Shown here: positions 1-6,871 of the stretch, in pieces | How positions within the stretch are numbered: the stretch's first letter is position 1 | How the letters are laid out: each line of letters opens with the position of its first letter | Assembly (NCBI GenBank): GCA_902805995.1 | Contig: CADCUU010000484.1 | Span: 1-10,500 of the forward strand | Source: an uncultured Rubellimicrobium sp. | Lineage (GTDB): Bacteria; Pseudomonadota; Alphaproteobacteria; Rhodobacterales; Rhodobacteraceae | DNA length: 10,500 bases | Reading direction: 5' to 3' | Position numbers and translations under genes: made by a program | The notes under the pieces: generated by a model | Seen by the model: the letters and a program-made list of their open reading frames with translations, nothing else | What the model was told of the DNA's origin: nothing | The model's database searches: none

Positions 1-78
1 ATCTTCGCCCATGGCGCCTGGTTCGAGTCCAATGGCACGGCGCAGCTGCGGCACTCCTTCCGCTGGCTACTTGACTGA
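1..78 (+). CDS. C-terminal end of an upstream protein (partial)
   Basis: An open frame enters from the left edge and stops at TGA 76-78, leaving 25 residues that contain the stretch AHGAWFESNG and end in RWLLD. The His-Gly followed by an amphipathic Leu/Arg/Trp helix resembles the end of DUF4336 proteins (a metallo-beta-lactamase-like family), but so short a fragment cannot settle this. The next gene starts 12 bases later on the same strand, so the two probably share a transcript. That the frame is coding is likely, because the gap to the next start is tight; the family is a guess. Confidence 0.5.
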   Translation: MFAHGAWFESNGTAQLRHSFRWLLD

Positions 79-90
79 CGGGCGCGCGGG

Positions 91-1077
91 GTGACCTGGC
101 TGGCGCAGAGCCGCCTCATCAACGGGCCGTTCGAGGACCCCGGGCTGTTCATCGACCTCAGGTTCGGGTCCCGCGCGATCCTGTTCGATCTGGGCGACCT
201 GTCCACCCTGTCCGCGCGGGAGATCGCGCGGGTCAGCGACGTCTTTGTATCGCACCGGCACATGGACCACTTCGTGGGCTTCGATCAGTTGCTGCGCCTT
301 CGCCATACCCGTCCCGGGACGCTGCGCCTCGTAGGGCCGCCGGGCTTTGTGGACGGCGTGCGGGCGCGGATTGCTGGCTATAGCTGGAACCTCCTCGGGC
401 CGCGGTCGGTGGATTTCGTGCTGCACGTGGCCGAGCTGTCCAAAGGACGCCTCGGCCCATGGACGCCGCTGCGGGCGCGGGACGCGTTCCGGCCCGGCCC
501 GGAGATCGCCTCCGACCTGCCGGAGGGGGTGGTGCTCTCGGACCCGGACTTCACCATCGAGGCGGTCGCACTGGACCACGGCATCCCCTCCCTCGCCTTC
601 GCGCTTCAGGAGCAGCTGCGCGTGAATGTCCGGGCCGAGGCTCTGGCGGCGCTGGGCCTGTCCGTCGGCCCCTGGCTCCGCCCCGCCAAGACCGCGATCC
701 GGGCCGGCGCGCCCGACGACCTCCCCGTCGACGCGGGCGGGAAGGTCGTGCCACTTGGCCTCCTGCGGGAGCGCGCGTTCCTGGTCGCACCGGGGCAGCG
801 GCTCGCCTACGTCACCGATGCGGCCTTCCATGCGGAAAACGCCGAAAGGATCGTGTCTCTGGCCCGTGGCGCGGACGACCTCTATATCGAGGCGGTCTTC
901 CTGCACGAGGACGCGGACCTCGGGGCGGATCGCAGGCACCTCACGGCCCGGCAGGCGGGCGAGCTTGCGAGGGAGGCGGGGGTGCACCGGCTCGTGACGT
1001 TCCATCACTCGCCCCGCTACCTCGACCGGCCCGGGGACCTCGACCGCGAGGCGCAGCGGGCCGCCCGAGGAGAGTAG
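91..1077 (+). CDS. MBL-fold metallo-hydrolase, RNase Z-like
   Basis: This 328-aa protein belongs to the metallo-beta-lactamase superfamily, in the branch around ribonuclease Z, which uses two zinc ions to hydrolyse phosphodiesters. The signature is visible: HRHMDH at residues 55-60 (H55, H57, D59, H60), a later ligand candidate in LDHG (H163), D243 in YVTDAAF and H305 in FHHSPRY. The stretch YIEAVFLHED (265-274) followed by RRHLTARQAGELA (281-293) is typical of RNase Z-like proteins. Length fits the family. It starts at GTG 91, where the N-terminus begins with a compact beta strand; no convincing ribosome binding site is visible, which suits translational coupling with the gene ending at 78. 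The tRNA 3'-processing role is known for true RNase Z; here the substrate is unknown and could be another phosphodiester or an ester. Confidence 0.85.
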   Translation: MTWLAQSRLINGPFEDPGLFIDLRFGSRAILFDLGDLSTLSAREIARVSDVFVSHRHMDHFVGFDQLLRLRHTRPGTLRLVGPPGFVDGVRARIAGYSWNLLGPRSVDFVLHVAELSKGRLGPWTPLRARDAFRPGPEIASDLPEGVVLSDPDFTIEAVALDHGIPSLAFALQEQLRVNVRAEALAALGLSVGPWLRPAKTAIRAGAPDDLPVDAGGKVVPLGLLRERAFLVAPGQRLAYVTDAAFHAENAERIVSLARGADDLYIEAVFLHEDADLGADRRHLTARQAGELAREAGVHRLVTFHHSPRYLDRPGDLDREAQRAARGE

Positions 1078-1083
1078 TGGTCG

Positions 1084-1102
1084 CCGGGCGCGCTCCGCCC
1101 GG
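1084..1102 (+). terminator. GC-rich hairpin after the MBL-fold gene (possible terminator)
   Basis: CCGGGCG (1084-1090) pairs perfectly with CGCCCGG (1096-1102) across a 5-base loop, seven bases after the TAG stop. No T tract follows, so it is not a classical intrinsic terminator. It may stabilise the mRNA 3' end or aid Rho-dependent termination before rarD, which has its own ribosome binding site. Confidence 0.3.
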
Positions 1103-1172
1103 GCACGGCGGGACTGGCGGCGGCCCGCGCTCTGCGATACCGCCGGCCACGCGCGTCGGAAGGAGAGCCCCC

Positions 1173-2087
1173 ATGGACCGCAACGAGGACAGCCTGAAGG
1201 GCTTCGTGCTCGCCACGACCGTCTACCTGCTCTGGGGGTTCCTTCCGCTCTACATGAAGGCCCTGGCGCATGTTCCCCCGGCAGAGGTGATCCTCCACCG
1301 CGTCATCTGGTCCGTCCCCATCGCGGGGGCGGTGCTGTGGTTCCGGGGCCGGACCGGGGACCTCGCGCTCGCCCTGCGGAGCCCCCGGATGCTGCTCATG
1401 GCGGTCGTGACCGCGGTCCTCATCACCGCGAACTGGGGCATCTATGTCTGGGCCATTGGGGCGGGCCACGCACTCGACGCGGCGCTCGGCTACTACATCA
1501 ACCCGCTGTTCAGCGTGTTCCTGGGCGCGGTCCTGCTGCGGGAACGGCTGTCCCCCGCGCAATGGGCGGCCATTGCGCTGGCCGCGGGGGCCGTGGCGGT
1601 CCTTACCTTTGACTCCGGCCGGCTTCCGGCCGTGGCGCTCGGCCTCACTCTGACCTGGGGGGCCTATGCCTTCCTCAAGAAGTGGCTGCCCATCGGCCCG
1701 AACCAGGGCTTCTTCCTGGAGGTGGTGATCCTCCTCGTCCCGGCGCTGGCCTATCTCTGGGTCCTGTCGGCGAGGGGGGAGAGTCACTTCCTCGCCGGGG
1801 ACGGCTCCACGACCGCGCTCCTGTTCGGCTGCGGGATCGTGACGGCGGTGCCGCTGATGATCTACGCCAACAGCGCCAAGCTGCTGCGGCTGTCCACCAT
1901 CGGCATCCTCCAATACATCGCCCCCACGATGATCGCAGTCACGGCGGTCTTCCTGTTCGGGGAGGAGTTCGGCCCGGCGCGCATGATCGCCTTCCCGATG
2001 ATCTGGCTGGGGCTCGCGATCTACACGGCCTCCATGCTCCGACAGGCGCGGCGCAACCGGGCAACCCTGGCGGTTCGGGACGCCTGA
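1173..2087 (+). CDS. rarD: EamA-family permease, RarD type
   Basis: This 304-aa inner-membrane protein has about ten hydrophobic segments and the hallmarks of the RarD branch of the EamA/DMT transporters: LWGFLPLYMKAL (20-31) in the first helix, LGYYINPLFSVFLGAVLLRE (105-124), and ANSAKLLRLSTIGILQYIAP (232-251). Length matches RarD proteins (about 300 aa). The start is ATG 1173, preceded by AAGGAGAG at about 1160-1167. RarD proteins are named for an Escherichia coli chloramphenicol-related locus, but their real substrate is poorly defined; export or uptake of small metabolites is the usual assumption for the superfamily. It lies 95 bases after the MBL-fold gene with a hairpin between, so co-transcription is uncertain. 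Other frames across this gene are also long and open, a GC effect; only this one encodes a coherent membrane protein. Confidence 0.9.
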   Translation: MDRNEDSLKGFVLATTVYLLWGFLPLYMKALAHVPPAEVILHRVIWSVPIAGAVLWFRGRTGDLALALRSPRMLLMAVVTAVLITANWGIYVWAIGAGHALDAALGYYINPLFSVFLGAVLLRERLSPAQWAAIALAAGAVAVLTFDSGRLPAVALGLTLTWGAYAFLKKWLPIGPNQGFFLEVVILLVPALAYLWVLSARGESHFLAGDGSTTALLFGCGIVTAVPLMIYANSAKLLRLSTIGILQYIAPTMIAVTAVFLFGEEFGPARMIAFPMIWLGLAIYTASMLRQARRNRATLAVRDA

Positions 2088-2098
2088 CCTCCGCCCCT

Positions 2099-2118
2099 GG
2101 CCGCCTGCGCGGGCGGCC
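2099..2118 (+). terminator. Stem-loop after rarD (possible terminator)
   Basis: GGCCGCC (2099-2105) and GGCGGCC (2112-2118) form a perfect 7-bp stem with a 6-base loop, 11 bases after the rarD stop. The following bases (GCTCTTG) contain only a weak T run. The position suits transcript termination or 3'-end protection, but efficiency cannot be judged from sequence alone. Confidence 0.35.
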
Positions 2119-2148
2119 GCTCTTGACGCGAGGGCCGTCAGCCCCCCT

Positions 2149-2173
2149 GGAACGGAGCTTGCCCCCGTGGGTT
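2149..2173 (+). promoter_or_regulatory. EcfG-like (general stress sigma) promoter candidate
   Basis: GGAAC at 2149-2153 is followed after 16 bases by GGTT at 2170-2173. The published consensus for the alphaproteobacterial general stress sigma factor EcfG is GGAAC, 16-17 bases, then CGTT, so the -35 matches fully and the -10 in three of four positions. Transcription would begin near 2180 and give a leader of roughly 45 bases before the first small gene. A lone TTGAC at 2123-2127 has no good -10 partner. Short motifs arise by chance, so this rests mainly on position in front of small stress-protein-like genes. Confidence 0.4.
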
Positions 2174-2187
2174 GAGGGACACAGGGA

Positions 2188-2203
2188 CCGGCGCCCGCGC
2201 CGG
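2188..2203 (+). other. GC hairpin in the leader of the small-protein operon
   Basis: CCGGCGC (2188-2194) and GCGCCGG (2197-2203) are perfect inverted repeats separated by two bases, so in RNA the innermost pairs would open to form a loop. It lies just after the predicted transcription start and 12 bases before the AGGAGG ribosome binding site. It could protect the 5' end or tune translation. No ligand-binding fold is recognisable. Confidence 0.35.
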
Positions 2204-2227
2204 CCCGTCCCCACCAGGAGGCCATTC

Positions 2228-2446
2228 ATGGCACATGCAAGCCGCAAGCACTTCGGTCCGGGCGCCCAGGGCAAGGGTGACGGCACTGGCGCGATGACCG
2301 ATATCGCGCCGGAGGACATTCCCGAGAACATCGTCCTGTCCAACAGGGACAAGGCGCAGCATTCGGACCAGCGCGGCCTCGACAGCAAGAACGTGCAGAC
2401 CGAGCAGTTCCACGATCATGCGGCCAACCGCATGGATGATGAGTGA
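2228..2446 (+). CDS. Small hydrophilic conserved protein 1 (72 aa), unknown function
   Basis: Start ATG 2228 follows a perfect AGGAGG (2216-2221) at a 6-base spacing, strong support for a real gene. The 72-aa product has no membrane segment or signal peptide and is rich in polar residues. Its N-terminus has SRKHFGPGAQGKGDGTGAM, its middle ENIVLSNRDKAQHSDQRGLD, and it ends acidic (MDDE). From memory, small proteins with a similar LSNRDK...HS...RGLDSK pattern occur widely in alphaproteobacteria as uncharacterised proteins; I cannot name a family. Composition suggests a cytosolic, largely disordered protein. It is the first of three small genes in one unit; the next ribosome binding site overlaps its TGA stop, so translation is probably coupled. 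Confidence 0.8.
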   Translation: MAHASRKHFGPGAQGKGDGTGAMTDIAPEDIPENIVLSNRDKAQHSDQRGLDSKNVQTEQFHDHAANRMDDE

Positions 2447-2456
2447 GGAGCCCGCG

Positions 2457-2642
2457 ATGACCAGCAAGATGCCCCCCATCCCGCCCGAGAACCGCAGCCC
2501 CAAGGGCACCGGCGGCGACGCCACCCAGATCGATCAGGGCACCGATGTCGGGAACCCGCAAAAGGCGAACCCGGACAAGATCGGCCAGGCCGGGAACAGC
2601 AAGATCAACACCACCCATCAGGGTTATCAGCAGGATCGCTAG
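2457..2642 (+). CDS. Small hydrophilic conserved protein 2 (61 aa), unknown function
   Basis: Start ATG 2457 lies 6 bases after GAGGAG (2445-2450), which itself overlaps the stop codon of the preceding gene. The 61-aa product starts MTSKMPPIPPENRSPKG and ends GNSKINTTHQGYQQDR. It is dominated by Pro, Gly, Asn, Gln and Lys with almost no hydrophobic core, so it is probably intrinsically disordered. Small alphaproteobacterial proteins ending in a similar NTTxQGYQQDR-like tail are familiar to me as uncharacterised proteins, which supports conservation but not function. The gene ends three bases before the next start, so it sits in the middle of a tight three-gene operon. Confidence 0.8.
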   Translation: MTSKMPPIPPENRSPKGTGGDATQIDQGTDVGNPQKANPDKIGQAGNSKINTTHQGYQQDR

Positions 2643-2645
2643 AGC

Positions 2646-2840
2646 ATGTCCACCTCCGAGAAGCATCCCAACACGATCCGCCAGGGCGGCCCCGGCGCAT
2701 CGCATGAAAATGCCAAGAAGCCGATGAACGAGCCGCCCAAGCCGGATTCGGACCCCGGCGACCAGCACGCCCATAGCGGCAAGTCGAGCGGCGGCGGCGA
2801 GCAGGACAGCCACCACACCCGGGATCCGGGGCTCAAGTAA
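2646..2840 (+). CDS. Small His/Gly/Pro-rich protein 3 (64 aa), unknown function
   Basis: The frame opens at ATG 2646, three bases after the TAG of the preceding gene, and ends at TAA 2838-2840. Only a weak AGGA (2632-2635) precedes it, so translation may depend on coupling. The 64-aa product has no hydrophobic segment. Its N-terminal half contains KHPNTIRQGGPGASHENAKK; its C-terminal half is low-complexity and His-rich (DQHAHSGKSSGGGEQDSHHT). Metal binding through the histidines is possible but purely inferred. An intrinsic terminator lies 42 bases after the stop. Overlap with alternative frames is minor, and the regular spacing with the two preceding genes favours a real gene. Confidence 0.72.
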   Translation: MSTSEKHPNTIRQGGPGASHENAKKPMNEPPKPDSDPGDQHAHSGKSSGGGEQDSHHTRDPGLK

Positions 2841-2882
2841 AAGCCACGGAGCGCCTGCCCATCAGCGGTTGTGCCGAATAGG

Positions 2883-2909
2883 AAAGGGGGCGTCATGCGC
2901 CCCCTTTTT
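2883..2909 (+). terminator. Intrinsic terminator of the small-protein operon
   Basis: AAAGGGGGCG (2883-2892) pairs perfectly with CGCCCCCTTT (2898-2907) across a 5-base loop, and the T run reaches 2909. This is the clearest Rho-independent terminator in the window. It lies between convergent genes (the small-protein unit and hupE). In the opposite direction only a three-T tail is present, so action on hupE transcripts would be weaker. Confidence 0.88.
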
Positions 2910-2937
2910 ACGTCGTCAGCCCCGGAGGTGCCTAGCC

Positions 2938-3519
2938 TCAGCCCAGGGCGAGGGCCAGGCCACCAAGACCCATCCCGACGCCGAACAGGCGGAGAGCGAC
3001 GGTCGAGGCCGGGCGTAGGAGCGCAATTACCCCCGCCGCGAAGGCCGCTCCCGCGGCGTGGAGCAGCGCCGTCGCGGCCAGAACCGCGAGGCCGAAGGGC
3101 AGGGCGTCCGAAGACCCCATCTCGAGCCCATGGGCGGTGCCATGGAACAGGCCGAACAGGCCCAGCAGGGCAGCCCCGACCGCCATGGGCATGCGCAGGG
3201 CCATGGCAAGCACGACCCCCAGAACGATGATGGAGGCCAGGATCATGGGCTCCGCCAGCGGCAGCACGACTCCGGAGGCGGCAAGCGCGATGCCTCCGCC
3301 CATGCCCGCGACAAAGGCTACGGGAACCGCGACCCGACCTGCGACGCGTGCCTGGGTCGCCGCGAGGACCCCGACCGCGACCATGGCGAGGATGTGGTCC
3401 GTCCCCATCAGCGGATGCAGGAAGCCAGCAGCGACCGACCCGTGGGCGGCCGGATCGGCATGGGCCAGGGCCGGCTGCGCGAACAGCGTCACGACGGTGG
3501 CAGCGGAAAGTCTCTTCAA
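2938..3519 (-). CDS. hupE: HupE/UreJ-family nickel/cobalt permease
   Basis: The 193-aa product is a polytopic inner-membrane protein of the HupE/UreJ family, secondary permeases for Ni2+ or Co2+. It carries the family motif HPLMGTDHILAMVAVG (35-50), a second conserved HGTAHGLE (126-133) and about six hydrophobic segments. The first 19 residues (KRLSAATVVTLFAQPALA) look like a cleavable signal peptide, leaving a mature end with three histidines nearby (HADPAAH), as in other HupE proteins. I place the start at TTG 3519 because AAGGAG (complement of 3527-3532) lies 7 bases upstream and the signal peptide begins there; the frame stays open to an ATG at 3576, but that extension is arginine-rich and not signal-like. 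No urease, hydrogenase or cobalamin genes are in view, so the metal and its user are unknown. Confidence 0.88.
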   Translation of the reverse strand: MKRLSAATVVTLFAQPALAHADPAAHGSVAAGFLHPLMGTDHILAMVAVGVLAATQARVAGRVAVPVAFVAGMGGGIALAASGVVLPLAEPMILASIIVLGVVLAMALRMPMAVGAALLGLFGLFHGTAHGLEMGSSDALPFGLAVLAATALLHAAGAAFAAGVIALLRPASTVALRLFGVGMGLGGLALALG

Positions 3520-3812
3520 CCCCGGTCTCCTTGAAGCGGTGCGCGGGCACTGTACCCCAAGCTGTCGCGACGGCAAACCGAAAGCCGACAGGACGTGTGG
3601 GCAGCCTTACTTCGGGAAGGCCAGGACAGCGTCAAGTTCAGACCGGACTTGGGCCGATCCTGCGGCAGAAAGCGTGGCCGCCGCCATCATAATGCAGTGC
3701 ATCGGGATCGCGCAGCCATCGGCCTCGGCCACCTGAGTCGCTCCCAGCGTACTGCCGGACCAGAACGGCAGCCCGCTGACAATTGTCGGCCACTTTCATT
3801 CAACATGTCAGG
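3520..3812 (-). other. Gap between the hybrid kinase and hupE (hupE leader side)
   Basis: These 293 bases hold no gene I can support. On the minus strand a hairpin can form at 3562-3591 (CTGTCG with CGACAG, plus an inner CGG/CCG with a four-base loop), 43 bases upstream of the hupE start. A 10-base perfect palindrome GACAATTGTC lies at 3778-3787. A short minus-strand frame from GTG 3732 (GGGAG upstream) to TAA 3607-3609 would encode 41 residues ending SELDAVLAFPK; it looks mildly protein-like but has no recognisable family. Confidence 0.4.
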
Positions 3813-6389
3813 TCAGCGCAGGGCATCCTGCAGCGCGGCGGCAAGCTGGTCGAGCGTGAAGGGCTTGGGCAAGAGCGGGAGGTCCGCCAGCTGGCCCGCC
3901 CGATGCGCTCCCTCTCCGGTGTAGCCGCTCGTTGCCAGCACCCGCAGCCCGGGCCGGATCTCTCGCGCGCGCCGCGCCAGTTCCGGCCCGCCGAGGCCTG
4001 GCATGACGACATCGGTGAACAGAAGGCGGATGCGTTCGTCTCGCCCTAAAAGGTCCAGCGCGTCATGCGCGTCTTCGGCTTCGATCACCCGGGCGCCCAG
4101 GTCCGACAGCATCCTCACCGACAGGCGCCGGACATCCGCCTCGTCCTCCACCACGAGAACGGTCACCCCTGCGGCGACCTCCGGCGGGCCGGACGAGGAA
4201 GTGGCCTCCGGCGGCTCCTCCGCCCCGAGCGCCCCGGCCCAGCGCGGCAGGAGCAGCGTCACCGTCGTACCCCTCCCCACGGCGGACTCAATGCGGACAT
4301 GCCCGCCCGACTGCTTGACGAAACCATAAACCATGGACAGGCCGAGGCCCGTGCCCTTGCCAGTCTCCTTGGTCGTGAAGAAGGGGTCGAACACGCGGTC
4401 GAGGACGTCGGCCTCCATCCCCAGGCCGCTGTCGGCGACGCGGACCACGACATAGTCCCCCGCCGCCACGTCCGGCAGGGCCGCGGCTTCCGCCTCGCTC
4501 AGCGACAGGTTGGACGTGACGATGCTGATGTGCCCCCCTTCGGGCATGGCATCGCGGGCGTTCACGGCAAGGTTCAGCACGGCGTTCTCGAGCTGGCTCG
4601 GGTCGATGAAGGTGGGCCAGGGCTCGGGCGCGAGGTCCGTCTCGATGGGGTGCAGCTCGCCGATGGTGCGGGCGAGAAGCTCCTCCATCCCGCCCACGAG
4701 CCGGTTCACGTCCACCGGCTCGGGCGAGAGCGGCTGCTGGCGCGACAGGGCCAGAAGGCGCGAGGTCAGGCGCGCGGCACGATGCGCCCCGTCCATCGCA
4801 TTCTCGATCAGCGTCGCGACGCGCGGCTCCAGCATCGTGGCGCGCCGTTGCGCCATGTCGAGGCTGCCGATCACGACCGCCAGCATGTTGTTGAAGTCGT
4901 GGGCGATGCCCCCGGTGAGCTGGCCCACGGCCTCCATCTTCTGGCTCTGGCGAAGGCTGGCCTCCGCCGCCTCGCGCGCGTCGATCTGGGCCTGTAGTGC
5001 CGAATTGGCGTCCTCCAGCGCGCGGGTGCGCTCGGCCACGCGCTGTTCCAGACTTTCGTTGAGGCGCTGGAGCGCCGTTTCGGCGGCCTTGCGCGCCCGG
5101 ATATCGCGGATGACGCAGGCGGTGCCCAGGACGGTCCCGTCGGGCCCGCGCACTGGCGCCTGCGTGAGGAGGACGGCGATCCGCGTGCCGTCGCGGGCAA
5201 GGCAGACGGTTTCCTCCTGTATGCTGCGGCCCCCCAGGACCCGGTCGAAGGCCGAGCGGCCCTGATCCTCGAACGGCAGCACCTCGGACGAGGGCCGCCC
5301 CACCGCCTCCGCCTCATACCAGCCCAGGAGCTTCTCGGCCCCGCGGTTCCAGGACAGGACCCGCCCGTTACGGTCGAGGCTCACCATCGCCTCGGGCGAG
5401 GAGGAGACGATGGCGGCGAGTTGCCCCAGGGCCTCCACGTCGTGGCGCTCATGCGCAACGGCGGCGAGGAACAGCAGCGTGAGGGCGGTCATCGCGATGA
5501 ACTGCTGGGTCAGGAGGACGCGCACAAGCTCCGCCCCCCCTTCGGATGTCAGCGGCCCGGTGCCGTTGACCGCGCCCGCGATGGCAAAGGCCGAGGTGAT
5601 GCAGAGCGCCACCGACATGCCCCGGACGTTGAACGCCAGGGCGGCCCAGACCAGCAGCGGCAGCGTGTGCCAGGTCCGCAGGAAGGGCGTCTCCTCCTGC
5701 AGGAACACGACGCCCGAGACGAGGGCCACCACGCCCAGGCAGGTGGCCAGATGTCCCCATTGCCAGACCGGCATGGCAAAGGCGCCCGGCGCCGACCAGG
5801 ACAGCACGAGCGGGGCCACGGTCAGCGCCCCCACAAGGTAGCCGAACCACCAGTTGAGTCCCGCATAAGGCAGCGTGTCCGCCGGCGTTCCGCCAAGCCA
5901 GATCGCGCCCACGCCCAGCACGGCCGAGATGACGGCGCCGAGGAGACCGCCTCCCAGCGTAAGCCATGCCATATCGCGTATGTTGCCCAGCGCCGGATTG
6001 AGTCTGCGGCGCATGAGTTCCAGCGCCCGGGCCGGGACATAGGCCCCGAGCATGGTCGCCACCGCGACGAGGATATCGGCCCAGAGCGCGAGCGGCGTCC
6101 CGGCGGTTACAGCGGCGGCGAGCCTGCCCAGGAGCACCGCAGGCCAGAGCCGCGATCCGCCGAGGACGAGGCCCGCGAAGGCGATGCCCGCGGCGGGCCA
6201 GACCGGCGTGCCGAAGCCGGGCAGGACGGCCCAGCGTAGCCCCAGCATGACGGCGGCCCAGTAGGCCAAGGCGATCGCCGCGCCCGAGAGCAGGTCCCTC
6301 GCGATCCGCCGACCCTTGGGCCGCGCTGGCGCACGGCTGGCCGATCCCAGGGGCCGCTGCGTCGATGCCGGAGCTTCGGGCGATGCCAT
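3813..6389 (-). CDS. Hybrid sensor histidine kinase (MASE1-PAS-HisKA-HATPase-REC)
   Basis: The 858-aa protein is a membrane-bound hybrid histidine kinase. Residues about 33-315 form a MASE1-type multi-helix sensor ([27 protein letters not shown] core beginning at 61). A PAS domain follows (about 319-430; [24 protein letters not shown]), then a coiled coil with [14 protein letters not shown] (447-460). The dimerisation domain has phospho-acceptor H497 in GGIAHDFNN. The ATP-binding domain shows the N box [14 protein letters not shown] (606-619), ADSGLGM (652-658), FDPFFTTK (667-674) and [13 protein letters not shown] (677-689). The C-terminal receiver has acidic pocket D749, acceptor D793 in FTDVVMPG and K842. 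All key residues are present, so an active phosphorelay is expected. No partner regulator or output domain is adjacent, so targets are unknown; MASE1 signals are generally undefined. Start ATG 6389 has a modest AGGA upstream. Confidence 0.93.
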   Translation of the reverse strand: MASPEAPASTQRPLGSASRAPARPKGRRIARDLLSGAAIALAYWAAVMLGLRWAVLPGFGTPVWPAAGIAFAGLVLGGSRLWPAVLLGRLAAAVTAGTPLALWADILVAVATMLGAYVPARALELMRRRLNPALGNIRDMAWLTLGGGLLGAVISAVLGVGAIWLGGTPADTLPYAGLNWWFGYLVGALTVAPLVLSWSAPGAFAMPVWQWGHLATCLGVVALVSGVVFLQEETPFLRTWHTLPLLVWAALAFNVRGMSVALCITSAFAIAGAVNGTGPLTSEGGAELVRVLLTQQFIAMTALTLLFLAAVAHERHDVEALGQLAAIVSSSPEAMVSLDRNGRVLSWNRGAEKLLGWYEAEAVGRPSSEVLPFEDQGRSAFDRVLGGRSIQEETVCLARDGTRIAVLLTQAPVRGPDGTVLGTACVIRDIRARKAAETALQRLNESLEQRVAERTRALEDANSALQAQIDAREAAEASLRQSQKMEAVGQLTGGIAHDFNNMLAVVIGSLDMAQRRATMLEPRVATLIENAMDGAHRAARLTSRLLALSRQQPLSPEPVDVNRLVGGMEELLARTIGELHPIETDLAPEPWPTFIDPSQLENAVLNLAVNARDAMPEGGHISIVTSNLSLSEAEAAALPDVAAGDYVVVRVADSGLGMEADVLDRVFDPFFTTKETGKGTGLGLSMVYGFVKQSGGHVRIESAVGRGTTVTLLLPRWAGALGAEEPPEATSSSGPPEVAAGVTVLVVEDEADVRRLSVRMLSDLGARVIEAEDAHDALDLLGRDERIRLLFTDVVMPGLGGPELARRAREIRPGLRVLATSGYTGEGAHRAGQLADLPLLPKPFTLDQLAAALQDALR

Positions 6390-6871
6390 GACGTCCTGTA
6401 GGTTCCTTGGCGGTGCAGGGCGGGCGGGTCACCGGCTGGCCCGAACGAGGGCCCCCTCCGGGCCGCAGGGCGCCGCGGAGGATCGGTCCATCCGATTGGT
6501 AGGGCGTCGCTCGCCGATCCTCAAGCGGGCAGAGCGGCCCTTGGCCCATGACGCCGGGCGTGGCCGCGAGGGCAAGGCCTTTGCCAAGCCGATGTCCGGC
6601 GGCTGAGGTTCGAGCGCGCGAGCCGCCGTATCCCGCGGACTTGCCGAAGATCATGCAGCTAGGGGCTGAGGTCGGCGTTCTCTACGACCTCAAGCGCCGT
6701 CGCCTTCGTCGATGGGACAGATTTCCTGATGCGCGGCCGAACGCCTGAGAGTAGGCACCGTGTCACCGCTGAGCGACCGTTACGCCGACTCCGGTGATTC
6801 ATATCCACGGCCGCCACCACAGCCCAGACCCCTGAGTCGCGGCCTGGCAACCGCCGGATCGACCAAGCAGG
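6390..6871. other. 482-base gap with no supported gene
   Basis: This stretch separates the hybrid kinase from the transglycosylase, both on the minus strand, and should contain the kinase promoter. Several frames are open but none has a coherent protein composition or a ribosome binding site. A 9-bp perfect inverted repeat, GAGGATCGG (6478-6486) and CCGATCCTC (6514-6522), lies about 90 bases upstream of the kinase start. A smaller repeat, TCACCG (6763-6768) and CGGTGA (6792-6797), lies downstream of the transglycosylase and has no T tract. The segment around 6640-6750 is slightly less GC-rich, but I find no transposase or RNA signature in it. Confidence 0.5.

Noticed and set aside
459..1172. 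Upstream in-frame extension of rarD through the MBL-fold gene
   Set aside because: The extension is an out-of-frame reading of the MBL-fold gene with Arg/Gly/Pro-rich composition; rarD has a clear ribosome binding site before ATG 1173.
1017..2225. A 402-codon open frame on the minus strand opposite rarD
   Set aside because: It mirrors the rarD codons, its protein is Arg/Gly/His-rich without domains, and rarD on the plus strand is unmistakable. GC-rich DNA commonly leaves such antisense frames open.
3517..3532. B12-box-like AAGGAGACCGG at the hupE start, suggesting a cobalamin riboswitch
   Set aside because: Only the Shine-Dalgarno-like core matches. The other conserved blocks of cobalamin riboswitches are not found upstream on the minus strand, so the match is explained by the ribosome binding site.
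2639..3550. A 303-codon minus-strand frame across the third small gene and hupE
   Set aside because: It lacks family motifs and runs through the terminator at 2883-2909; the frames with real motifs lie elsewhere.
3778..3787. Palindrome GACAATTGTC
   Set aside because: Ten symmetric bases with no flanking extension or second copy; distance from any start is large, so a binding-site call is not supported.
5449..6654. A 401-codon minus-strand frame overlapping the N-terminal half of the hybrid kinase
   Set aside because: It is a shifted reading of the MASE1 region with no coherent composition; the kinase frame shows intact domains throughout.
6600..6750. Possible insertion-sequence remnant
   Set aside because: Short frames here have no transposase motif, and I see no terminal inverted repeats or target duplications.
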